From Chitinophagaceae bacterium (GTDB lineage: Bacteria > Bacteroidota > Bacteroidia > Chitinophagales > Chitinophagaceae), in the NCBI GenBank assembly GCA_003132765.1, contig PKYU01000244.1:1-5476 (forward strand): a DNA stretch of 5,476 nt. Direction: 5' to 3'. Of this stretch, positions 1 through 5,476 are shown piece after piece. Within the stretch, counting starts at the first letter, position 1; every line of letters starts with the position of its first letter. The notes beneath the pieces are model-generated. The model was not told the DNA's origin. It searched no databases and saw only the letters and a program-made list of their open reading frames with translations. The translations under genes were made by a program, and so were the position numbers.

Positions 1-368
1 AAACCATTGGGGATAGGTTGCTGACTTCTGCGGTTACAGGAAGTTCAGATGTGCTGAGTTATGCGTCTTCCTATACCTCCGGCCAAAAGGCTGTTATCAT
101 AGTTAATAAAGGATTAACTTCAAACGTAGCACAGGTATTGATAAAAAATGCAGCTGAGGGTAAGCGCTTTTATTGGTACACGCTTACAGGTGGAAACGAT
201 AACGGTGATTTTTCTTTGAAGGTCTTCGTTAATGGAACAGGCCCGGAATTTGATTCCGGTGGCCCTTCTGCTTATGGATTATTGAATGCTTATTCTGCCG
301 CAACAAATTACGGGATCATTGTGAAAGTTCCTGCCAGGTCGGTAATATATTTAATGATAGATAAATGA
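1..368 (+). CDS. C-terminal end of a glycoside hydrolase (5' partial), possibly alpha-L-arabinofuranosidase-like
   Basis: The frame is open from the first base (first whole codon at position 3) to a TGA at 366-368, so this is the last ~121 residues of a gene that starts outside the window. A TTG at position 18 is not a credible start because the conserved-looking sequence (TIGDRLLTSAVTGSSDVLSYAS) runs through it. The residues form alternating beta strands with short turns: KAVIIVNKG, then RFYWYTLTGGNDNGDFSLKV, then a final GIIVKVPARSVIYLMIDK. This is the pattern of the C-terminal beta-sandwich that follows the (beta/alpha)8 barrel in GH30-, GH44- or GH51-like enzymes. The phrase 'YYWYTLTGG.DNG.F' recalls, from memory, Bacteroidota proteins annotated as alpha-L-arabinofuranosidases. 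The catalytic domain is not in the window, so family and substrate are inference. The next gene starts 25 bp downstream on the same strand, suggesting co-transcription with the alpha-galactosidase. Confidence 0.6.
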   Translation, partial: TIGDRLLTSAVTGSSDVLSYASSYTSGQKAVIIVNKGLTSNVAQVLIKNAAEGKRFYWYTLTGGNDNGDFSLKVFVNGTGPEFDSGGPSAYGLLNAYSAATNYGIIVKVPARSVIYLMIDK

Positions 369-393
369 CCACTTAATCTTTAAAAAAAATTTT

Positions 394-1602
394 ATGAAAA
401 TCAGATTCTTGTTCATTGTAATTCTTTTTTGGTGCGCTAAAGGCTATGCCCAGAAATTTGAAGGATTAGCGCTTACTCCACCTATGGGATGGAATAGCTG
501 GAATACTTTCCAGGTAGATATCAGTGATGAACTGGTGAGAGGAATAGCAGATAAAATGGTTTCTTCGGGCATGAAAGATGCAGGATATACTTACCTGGTA
601 TTGGATGATGGATGGATGGCTATGGAAAGAGACAGCTTAACAGGAAACCTAGTTCCAGACCCCAAAAAATTTCCTAACGGTATGAAAGTGTTGGTTGATT
701 ATGTACATTCAAAAGGTTTGAAGTTTGGATTGTATAATTGTGCCGGAACCAAAACCTGTGCAGGTTATCCCGGTACCCGCGGATATGAATACCAGGATGC
801 GAGGTATTACGCATCGCTTGGAATTGATTATCTAAAATTTGACTGGTGCAACACTGATGGTATTAATGCTAAAGAAGCATATACCACAATGAGTAAGGCA
901 TTGAAAGCTGCGGGTCATCCTATAGTTTTCAGCCTCTGCGAATGGGGAACGAATAAACCCTGGTTGTGGGCTGAAAATGTGGGTGAATTATGGCGTACCA
1001 CGGGGGATATATCAGCCATTTTTGATGGTTTTCTGGATCATGGTACATGGAAGCAACAGGGTGTAATGCCAATTGTTGATTTGCAAATTGGATTAAGAAA
1101 ATATGCCGGCCCGGGCCACTGGAATGATCCTGACATGCTTGAAGTAGGTAACGGGATGACAGTAAACGAAGATAGAACTCATTTTTCCATGTGGTGTATG
1201 CTGGCTGCTCCATTAATTGCAGGGAATGATTTAAGAAAGATGTCTGCGGAAACAGAAACAATTTTGATAAATAAAGAAGTGATTGCCGTTAACCAGGATA
1301 AGTTGGGTATTGAAGGGTTTAAATATAAGGATAAGGATAGTTTAGAGGTGTGGGTGAAGCCTTTGGATAAGGATAACTGGGCGGCATGCTTTTTAAACAG
1401 GTCCCAGGCTCCAGTTAAGGTTAATTTCAATTGGAAAGAAGAGATTATTAACGATACGCTTTTTAAAAAGACGTTGAATGCTAATCAACAAACGTATAAG
1501 ATCAGGAATCTATGGTCTCATAGCATGCAGGGAGATACGCAAAAGCCACTTGTTGCTTTGGTGCCTTCTCATGATGTAATAATGGTAAGGCTGTCGAAAT
1601 AA
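394..1602 (+). CDS. Secreted GH27 alpha-galactosidase (melibiase)
   Basis: This enzyme hydrolyses terminal alpha-1,6-linked galactose from oligosaccharides or galactomannan, retaining the anomeric configuration. The 402-residue protein starts with a Sec signal peptide (MKIRFLFIVILFWCAKGYAQ), with cleavage likely around residues 19-21, so it acts in the periplasm or outside the cell. The GH27 barrel starts at residue 28 (TPPMGWNSWNTF) and has the substrate-binding LDDGW at 70-74. The nucleophile is Asp150 in YLKFDWCN and the acid/base is Asp205 in WRTTGDI. The 55-residue spacing matches the rice enzyme (Asp130/Asp185). Further landmarks are GPGHWNDPDMLEVGNG (239-254) and AAPLIAGNDLR (271-281). 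A C-terminal beta-sandwich runs from about residue 300 to the end. The ATG follows an A/T-rich leader without a Shine-Dalgarno motif, as is usual in Bacteroidota. The length is normal for a GH27 enzyme and no key residue is missing. The neighbouring glycosidase upstream points to plant hemicellulose or pectin side-chain removal, but substrate preference cannot be read from the sequence. Confidence 0.95.
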   Translation: MKIRFLFIVILFWCAKGYAQKFEGLALTPPMGWNSWNTFQVDISDELVRGIADKMVSSGMKDAGYTYLVLDDGWMAMERDSLTGNLVPDPKKFPNGMKVLVDYVHSKGLKFGLYNCAGTKTCAGYPGTRGYEYQDARYYASLGIDYLKFDWCNTDGINAKEAYTTMSKALKAAGHPIVFSLCEWGTNKPWLWAENVGELWRTTGDISAIFDGFLDHGTWKQQGVMPIVDLQIGLRKYAGPGHWNDPDMLEVGNGMTVNEDRTHFSMWCMLAAPLIAGNDLRKMSAETETILINKEVIAVNQDKLGIEGFKYKDKDSLEVWVKPLDKDNWAACFLNRSQAPVKVNFNWKEEIINDTLFKKTLNANQQTYKIRNLWSHSMQGDTQKPLVALVPSHDVIMVRLSK

Positions 1603-1628
1603 TACTATTATTTACAGGAAATTGTATT

Positions 1629-1720
1629 CCACGAAGACACAAAGAAAACGAAGAAGAAACCTTGGTGAACTTAGTGTCTTAGTGAGATATTTTTTTCCAC
1701 AAAGTCACTAAGTTCACTAA
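1629..1720. repeat. Imperfect palindromic intergenic repeat of CACGAAGA/CTTAGTGT units, possible bidirectional terminator
   Basis: Within the 167-bp gap between two convergent genes, the arm at 1662-1685 and the arm at 1697-1720 are reverse complements at 20 of 24 positions. They flank an 11-nt AT-rich loop (1686-1696). A third block at 1629-1644 (CCACGAAGACACAAAG) is also complementary to the second half of the first arm (1670-1685) at about 13 of 16 positions, so two alternative hairpins are possible. The blocks consist of degenerate 8-nt units (CACGAAGA, CACAAAGA; on the other arm CTTAGTGT, CTTAGTGA). Placement between converging stop codons fits a transcription terminator for both strands, although there is no classical GC-rich stem with a U-tract. 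The motif resembles the CCACGAAGACACGAAG-type sequence I recall recurring between genes in many environmental bacterial genomes; I cannot verify copy number here. Confidence 0.65.
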
Positions 1721-1769
1721 AAAAATTTCATTTATATTTCTAGTATTTTTCCAGGGAATGAGAAGGCTT

Positions 1770-2768
1770 CTACTCCTTTAGAATACCATCAATACTTGAT
1801 AATTCCTCTTTTGAAAATGCAAAATTTTGCAATGCTCCAATTGCATCTGTCACTTGTTTTGGTTTACTGGCACCAAGGATTACTGATGTAATGCGTTCAT
1901 CCTTTAATACCCATGCTATCGCCATTTGTGCAAGAGATTGAGTTCTTTTAATGGCAAGTTCATTTAATTTTTTTACTTTTTCGATCACCTTCGGAGTAAC
2001 CTGCGTCTCATCAATAGCGCCGTTAGAAAGGTGCCTTCCCACTCTTGAATCTTCCGGAATACCATTTAAATATTTATTGGTAAGTATTCCCTGGGCCAAT
2101 GAGGAAAAGGTAATACAGCCTACTTTTTCTTTACCTAATACATCTAATAATCCAACTTCCACCCAACGATCGAGCATGGAATATTTAGGTTGGTGAATAA
2201 GGCAAGGGGTGCCTAATTCCTTCAACACCTTTATAGCTCTTTCGGTTTCAGAAGGATTATAGCTGGAAATGCCTATATACAATGCTTTTCCCTGGCTCAC
2301 ACTTAAGTCAAGCGTACCCATAGTTTCTTCCAAAGGTGTTTCCGGATCCGGACGATGATGATAAAAAATATCAACATATTCCAGTCCCATTCTTTTTAAG
2401 CTTTGATCAAGGCTAGCCACCAAATATTTTTTTGAACCCCAATCTCCATAAGGTCCATCCCACATTCCCCATCCTGCTTTAGAAGAAATGATCAGTTCAT
2501 CCCGAAAAGGTTTGAAATCTTCCTTAAAAATTTTTCCAAATGTTATTTCAGCTGCTCCGGGTGGGGGGCCATAATTATTCGCAAGGTCAAAATGCGTAAT
2601 ACCATTATCGAAAGCAGTATGAAAAATTTCCCTGCAATTTTCATAATTATCAATTTCACCAAAGTTGTGCCACAGGCCGAGAGAAATCAGTGGAAGTTTT
2701 ATCCCGCTGTTGCCACATCTGCGGTATTGCATTTTTTGATAACGGTTTTTATCTGGTTGGTAGCTCAT
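1770..2768 (-). CDS. gpr: Aldo/keto reductase, YghZ/Gpr (L-glyceraldehyde 3-phosphate reductase) type
   Basis: This is a cytosolic NADPH-dependent aldo/keto reductase. The E. coli relative YghZ (Gpr) reduces L-glyceraldehyde 3-phosphate and methylglyoxal, so a carbonyl-detoxification role is likely. The 332-residue protein matches that subfamily nearly word for word: MQYRRCGNSGIKLPLISLGLW (residues 13-33), THFDLANNYGPPPG (58-71), LASLDQSLKRMGLEYVDIFY-type text (117-136) and GKALYIGISSY. The tetrad is Asp61, Tyr66, Lys97 and His138, all present. SVILGASKPKQV near residues 295-306 is the usual cofactor-phosphate-binding segment. The ATG at 2766-2768 is preferred over Met13 because the N-terminal KNRYQKMQYRRCG also aligns with E. 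coli ERYGQMQYRYCG. The protein is slightly shorter at its C-terminus than the 346-residue E. coli protein as I recall it. It lies 65 bp downstream of the transglutaminase gene on the same strand, so it may be the last gene of that transcript. I saw no Bacteroidota-type -7 box (TAnnTTTG) in the gap. The exact substrate is inferred from the family. Confidence 0.92.
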   Translation of the reverse strand: MSYQPDKNRYQKMQYRRCGNSGIKLPLISLGLWHNFGEIDNYENCREIFHTAFDNGITHFDLANNYGPPPGAAEITFGKIFKEDFKPFRDELIISSKAGWGMWDGPYGDWGSKKYLVASLDQSLKRMGLEYVDIFYHHRPDPETPLEETMGTLDLSVSQGKALYIGISSYNPSETERAIKVLKELGTPCLIHQPKYSMLDRWVEVGLLDVLGKEKVGCITFSSLAQGILTNKYLNGIPEDSRVGRHLSNGAIDETQVTPKVIEKVKKLNELAIKRTQSLAQMAIAWVLKDERITSVILGASKPKQVTDAIGALQNFAFSKEELSSIDGILKE

Positions 2769-2833
2769 ATCAATTATTTTAAATTAGATTTATTGCGTTT
2801 ATGTCTTGAAGCTATACAGCCGAAAATATGATA

Positions 2834-3814
2834 TTATTGTTGCTGCTGCTGTTGTTGTTGTTTTTGTTGTACTTCCTGGTAATTCCTGTAAGAATTTACC
2901 GGTGCACCCGGATTTTTTGCCTCATAGCTGAATCCTGGAGAGCCTTCTCGTTCAGAAGATTTCTTTGCCGATTCACTATTTATATCTACAGATACTTCCA
3001 GGATATGTTCACCGGATCCTTTGTAAGTTCCTTTCACCGGAGTGCAATCTGCAAAATTTCTACCGGTAGCGAGCCTAACGTGCTGATCATTCACAATACA
3101 ATTATTGGTGGGGTCGAGCCCAAGCCATCCATAATTGGGAATGAATACTTCCACCCAGGCATGCGTTGCTCCTATACCGCGCATTTCTTTTCCTTTCGGG
3201 CAAATATAACCGCTGACATATCGTGATGGAATATCGATCATCCTTAATAAAATAATAAGAATGTGGGCAAAATCCTGACAAACACCGGCCTTTAATTTAA
3301 GCACTTCTTCTGTTTTGGTTTCAACGCTGGTAATTCCTTTTTTATAGCTGAAATTATTGTACACATATTCCGAAAGAAGTGAGGCATTCTGTATAGGAGT
3401 TTTTTCCACATGAAAGACCTCTTTTAATATACTTTTCAAATCTTCACCGGAGCTGAAAACTTCAGGTTTAAGGAAATCGATAAATCCTGTTTGTATTTTT
3501 AATTTTTTTAAAAGTTCCCACTGATCTGACGCTTTCATTTCGTCCATCGGGAATGCAATTGGTTTGGTAAAGACTTCGGCAACTGACTCAATTAATAAAT
3601 TCGTATGAGGTTTTATTACAGAAAATACCCCTGTACGGTTACCGAAATAATCAATAAAAGTTTCAACAACCGGATCATAGGATATTTTTATTTGATGATT
3701 TCTTACTTCCAAAAGTCCATCTACAATGGGGTACAGCATTATTTGATTAACGCAATCTATTACTGTGTCAGTGTAAGAATACCTGGTTGTATGATTTATT
3801 TTATATAAAGGCAT
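2834..3814 (-). CDS. Transglutaminase-like cysteine protein with polyglutamine C-terminus
   Basis: This 326-residue protein has the bacterial transglutaminase-like layout. An N-terminal beta-rich domain (about residues 1-82: MPLYKINHTTRYSYTDTV..., Bact_transglu_N type) is followed by a papain-fold transglutaminase core (about 140-240). The triad is visible: Cys179 in KAGVCQDFAH, His218 in GATHAWVEVF and Asp234 in LGLDPTNN. Such proteins may act as peptidases, amidases or acyl-transferases rather than cross-linkers; the real substrate is unknown. No signal peptide is seen, so it is probably cytosolic. It follows the alpha-E gene by 9 bp, so the two are certainly co-transcribed. Together with the ATP-grasp gene they form a recurring set predicted to make and cleave amide-linked peptides. 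After the core (about residues 250-270: GRNFADCTPVKGTYKG) comes a hydrophilic extension of about 50 residues ending in QQK followed by eight Gln. That tail is unusual for the family as I know it. Start choice is clear: MPLYKINHTTRYSY is the typical N-terminus. Confidence 0.92.
   Translation of the reverse strand: MPLYKINHTTRYSYTDTVIDCVNQIMLYPIVDGLLEVRNHQIKISYDPVVETFIDYFGNRTGVFSVIKPHTNLLIESVAEVFTKPIAFPMDEMKASDQWELLKKLKIQTGFIDFLKPEVFSSGEDLKSILKEVFHVEKTPIQNASLLSEYVYNNFSYKKGITSVETKTEEVLKLKAGVCQDFAHILIILLRMIDIPSRYVSGYICPKGKEMRGIGATHAWVEVFIPNYGWLGLDPTNNCIVNDQHVRLATGRNFADCTPVKGTYKGSGEHILEVSVDINSESAKKSSEREGSPGFSYEAKNPGAPVNSYRNYQEVQQKQQQQQQQQ
2837..2869 (-). repeat. In-frame CAA/CAG trinucleotide tract encoding polyglutamine
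   Basis: On the minus strand the last 11 sense codons of the transglutaminase-like gene read CAA CAA AAA followed by CAA x3, CAG x3 and CAA x2, then TAA. This gives QQK plus eight Gln at the extreme C-terminus. The mix of CAA and CAG shows the tract is not one pure microsatellite, but it is slippage-prone. Gain or loss of whole triplets would change tail length without breaking the frame, and a one- or two-base slip would shift the stop codon. Confidence 0.9.
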
Positions 3815-3823
3815 TTTTTAAAA

Positions 3824-4759
3824 TTACGTATTTCCGAAATAATATTTACTGAATGCTGCGGAAATTTCGATCAGTTCCTGCCGTGTTTGAAAAAGAAAGG
3901 AATCCAATGTATTAAAATCACTTTCGTTCATATTACTGTATTTAATATTGTTCATCGTTTTGCCAATCAAAAATTCCATGTGTTCATAATTTTCTGCAAG
4001 GCTTTCAGCACGCAACCGTGAGAAATATTTATAGAGGCGTTCAAGACTGTACAATACAGAATGCGGGAAATCGGGGTTATACAGGATAAGCTCAAGAGCG
4101 TTTTTAGTGGTAAAATTTCCCTTGAAAATTTTAAGGTATACTTCAAAACCAAAGAGGGAATATAGCAAATACCGCAGCTTCATTGCAGTGCCGGCATCCT
4201 CGGGGCGACTGCTGATTTCAATCATTTTAATCCTTGTGATATCTAATGAATGAACCGTCCTTTCTAAAAATTTTCCAATGTTTACAAAGGTGAAGCCTTC
4301 GTCACGGGTCATGGTATTATCAATTGTTCCTGTGAACAGGAGGCCGTTTTTTATAAGCTGACCAATAGTTGATACAGGGTCTGCCTTGGTAATTTCCTTT
4401 CTCATATTATCATCACGTATCAGGTGGTAATAATCATTGAGGCATTGCCAGACTTCCTTATTAATGTGATCCTGTATCCCTCGAGCGTTTTCTCTTGAAA
4501 ACATGATATTGTTATAGACAGAAGCGCTGTTGTTTTGATCGAAGATCATATAATGAAGGGCCCTTGGGGAACTGGTTTCCATGGATTTCATTTCCTCGCC
4601 AGTGAGCTCTCCGTAAATTTCAAGGAGTGAACTCCAACTGAAATCTCCGGCATTATCCTGGGAAGAAATATACCGGGTCAATATTACCTGCAACATGCCA
4701 TTGGTTCGCTCCATATACCTTCCCAGCCAATAAATTGTATCTGCTACTCTGCTTAAAAT
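3824..4759 (-). CDS. Alpha-E domain (DUF403) protein, probable ATT start
   Basis: This is an all-helical alpha-E family protein, usually encoded beside circularly permuted ATP-grasp and transglutaminase genes, with no settled biochemical role. It is thought to act with the ATP-grasp in peptide or amide-bond synthesis. The first ATG (4714) would give 296 residues but would cut off the family's conserved N-terminus. Reading upstream in frame gives ILSRVADTIYWLGRY before that Met (residue 16), matching the typical MLSRVADSxYWMxRYxER exactly, with ATT (4757-4759) where the initiator Met belongs. A TAG stop (4760-4762) lies directly before it, so ATT is the only codon that gives the full 311 residues, the usual family length. 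Other family landmarks, counted from the ATT: FDQNNSASV (73-81) and SRENARGIQDHINKEVW (88-104). The gene ends 9 bp before the transglutaminase-like gene. If ATT is not used, translation from Met16 would give a protein lacking most of the first helix. Confidence 0.85.
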   Translation of the reverse strand: MLSRVADTIYWLGRYMERTNGMLQVILTRYISSQDNAGDFSWSSLLEIYGELTGEEMKSMETSSPRALHYMIFDQNNSASVYNNIMFSRENARGIQDHINKEVWQCLNDYYHLIRDDNMRKEITKADPVSTIGQLIKNGLLFTGTIDNTMTRDEGFTFVNIGKFLERTVHSLDITRIKMIEISSRPEDAGTAMKLRYLLYSLFGFEVYLKIFKGNFTTKNALELILYNPDFPHSVLYSLERLYKYFSRLRAESLAENYEHMEFLIGKTMNNIKYSNMNESDFNTLDSFLFQTRQELIEISAAFSKYYFGNT

Positions 4760-4779
4760 CTATAAAAAAGATTGTACAT
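4753..4779 (-). other. Possible 8-codon leader ORF overlapping the ATT start of the alpha-E gene
   Basis: In the 71-bp gap after the ATP-grasp stop, the only upstream ATG (4777-4779) opens an 8-codon frame, MYNLFYRF. Its TAA (4753-4755) lies a few bases past the ATT codon at 4757-4759, in another frame. A ribosome terminating here could restart on the ATT, or slip back one base on the T run and continue as LSRVAD. This may be chance in AT-rich DNA. There is no clear ribosome-binding sequence before it. Confidence 0.25.
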
Positions 4780-4830
4780 TAAAAATAAAAATTCCTGGAG
4801 TTCTGACTTATATTTCTCTTTCGCAAGCAA

Positions 4831-5476
4831 TCAGGCCAATACCCATGTGTCTTTACTCCCGCCTCCCTGTGATGAATTTACAACCATTGATCCTTCTTTG
4901 AGAGCGACCCGTGTCAGACCACCGCGAACTATATTGATTCCATCCGGCCCATAAAGAGCGAATGGCCTAAGGTCTACGCGGCGGGGTTGTAAAACGCCAT
5001 TTATATAACAAGGGGTCGACGACAAGCTTATTATTGGTTGTGCTATAAAATTTCTTGGTTCAGCATTAATAGCATTCTTAAAGTTTTTAATTTCTTCATC
5101 ACTATCAGAATTTCCCATAAGCATTCCATATCCTCCGGATTCATTGGTACGCTTAACTACCATCTTCTGGATATTTTCAAAAACATATTTTTTGCTATCA
5201 AGATCTGAAAGCTGGTACGTTGGCACGTTGTGCAAAATAGGCTCTTCGTTTAAGTAATAACGGATCATATCGGAACGTAATTATAAATGGCTTTATCATC
5301 TGCAACACCATTGCCCATAGCATTAACAATGGCCACGTTGCCTTTCCGGTAAGCCCAATAAATTCCGGAAACGCCCAAAATGCTATCGGGCCTGAAAACC
5401 AGCGGATCAATAAATTCATCGTCTACTCTCCTGTATATTACATCCACCTGCTGTAATCCTTTTGTAGTCTTCATGA
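4831..5476 (-). pseudogene. Circularly permuted ATP-grasp type 2 protein (DUF404/407), 5' partial, frameshifted
   Basis: This is the C-terminal ~215 residues of a circularly permuted ATP-grasp, a predicted ATP-dependent carboxylate-amine (peptide) ligase. The first part, from the window edge to 5265, holds [20 protein letters not shown], then [11 protein letters not shown] and [21 protein letters not shown], all family-typical. The Met at 5472-5474 is internal; the gene continues past the edge. The second part, 5268 to 4831, continues with [54 protein letters not shown] and the usual end NSSQGGGSKDTWVLA. The two parts are in different frames. Homologs read YVPDMIRYYL; here CCG ATA TGA replaces CCG GAT ATG, so one G is missing near 5271. 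The result is an upstream frame ending in TGA and a downstream ATG overlapping by ATGA (5265-5268). Either the gene is recently inactivated, or it is made as two chains, or the base was lost in sequencing. The rest looks under normal protein constraint on both sides. The alpha-E gene follows after 71 bp. Confidence 0.88.

Noticed and set aside
18..20. TTG as start of a 116-residue gene
   Set aside because: The frame is open to the window edge and the protein pattern is continuous upstream, so this is an internal Leu codon of a truncated gene.
394..453. Lipoprotein signal (Cys at residue 14) in the alpha-galactosidase
   Set aside because: The preceding residues LFW do not form a lipobox (small residue needed before Cys), and a normal cleavage region GYAQ follows.
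929..1430. Two minus-strand ORFs inside the alpha-galactosidase gene
   Set aside because: They overlap a fully conserved GH27 coding region and have no recognisable domain; shadows.
1761..1771. Short palindrome AGAAGGCTTCT overlapping the end of the reductase gene
   Set aside because: A 5-bp stem with a one-base centre is too short to be a hairpin and is expected by chance.
2769..2833. Promoter for the aldo/keto reductase
   Set aside because: No TTG/TAnnTTTG pair typical of Bacteroidota was found on the minus strand in this 65-bp AT-rich gap; I saw nothing else in it.
2828..3226. Plus-strand ORF beginning with a run of leucines that looks like a membrane segment
   Set aside because: It is the antisense reading of the polyglutamine codons (CAA/CAG read as TTG/CTG) of the transglutaminase-like gene. 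The rest has no family resemblance and lies fully inside that gene.
4772..4954. Plus-strand 60-residue ORF at the 3' end of the ATP-grasp gene
   Set aside because: Antisense to the conserved GGGSKDTWVLA end and the following gap; no protein-like features.
5198..5419. Minus-strand ORF with hydrophobic stretches across the ATP-grasp frameshift
   Set aside because: The conserved ATP-grasp residues are encoded in the other two frames here; this third frame shows no family features.

Overview
The window looks like chromosomal DNA from a member of the Bacteroidota, most likely a Chitinophagaceae-type soil or plant-associated bacterium. The base composition is AT-rich. Gene starts follow A/T runs and lack a clear Shine-Dalgarno sequence. 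A secreted alpha-galactosidase has a short signal peptide ending in YAQ, and the protein sequences have the flavour of that group. The taxonomic call is an inference from these traits, not from a marker gene.

Left part (1-1602, plus strand): two co-directional carbohydrate-active genes 25 bp apart. The first is only the C-terminal end of a glycoside hydrolase (beta-sandwich domain). The second is a complete secreted GH27 alpha-galactosidase with all catalytic residues. They are probably part of a plant-polysaccharide degradation operon that extends off the left edge.

Boundary (1603-1769): the two gene sets converge here. The gap holds an imperfect palindromic repeat (1629-1720) built from CACGAAGA / CTTAGTGT-like 8-nt units. 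It could act as a bidirectional terminator and resembles a dispersed intergenic repeat.

Right part (1770-5476, minus strand): reading 5' to 3' on the minus strand, a circularly permuted ATP-grasp protein (5' end outside the window) is followed by an alpha-E (DUF403) protein, a transglutaminase-like cysteine protein and an aldo/keto reductase of the YghZ/Gpr type. ATP-grasp, alpha-E and transglutaminase form a recurring bacterial gene set. It has been predicted by genome-context analysis to make and process an amide-linked peptide or peptide tag, but its chemistry is largely unknown. The aldo/keto reductase, 65 bp further on, may be co-transcribed but has an ordinary metabolic identity.

Three oddities lie in this minus-strand operon. 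(1) The ATP-grasp reading frame is broken by a one-base loss inside a conserved motif, leaving two frames that overlap by ATGA. (2) The alpha-E gene has no ATG, GTG or TTG at its family-typical start. The conserved N-terminus begins with an ATT codon directly after an in-frame stop. (3) The transglutaminase-like protein ends in a polyglutamine tail, which is striking because glutamine is the acyl donor of classical transglutaminases. The first two could be real decay or real non-canonical expression, or errors in the sequence.
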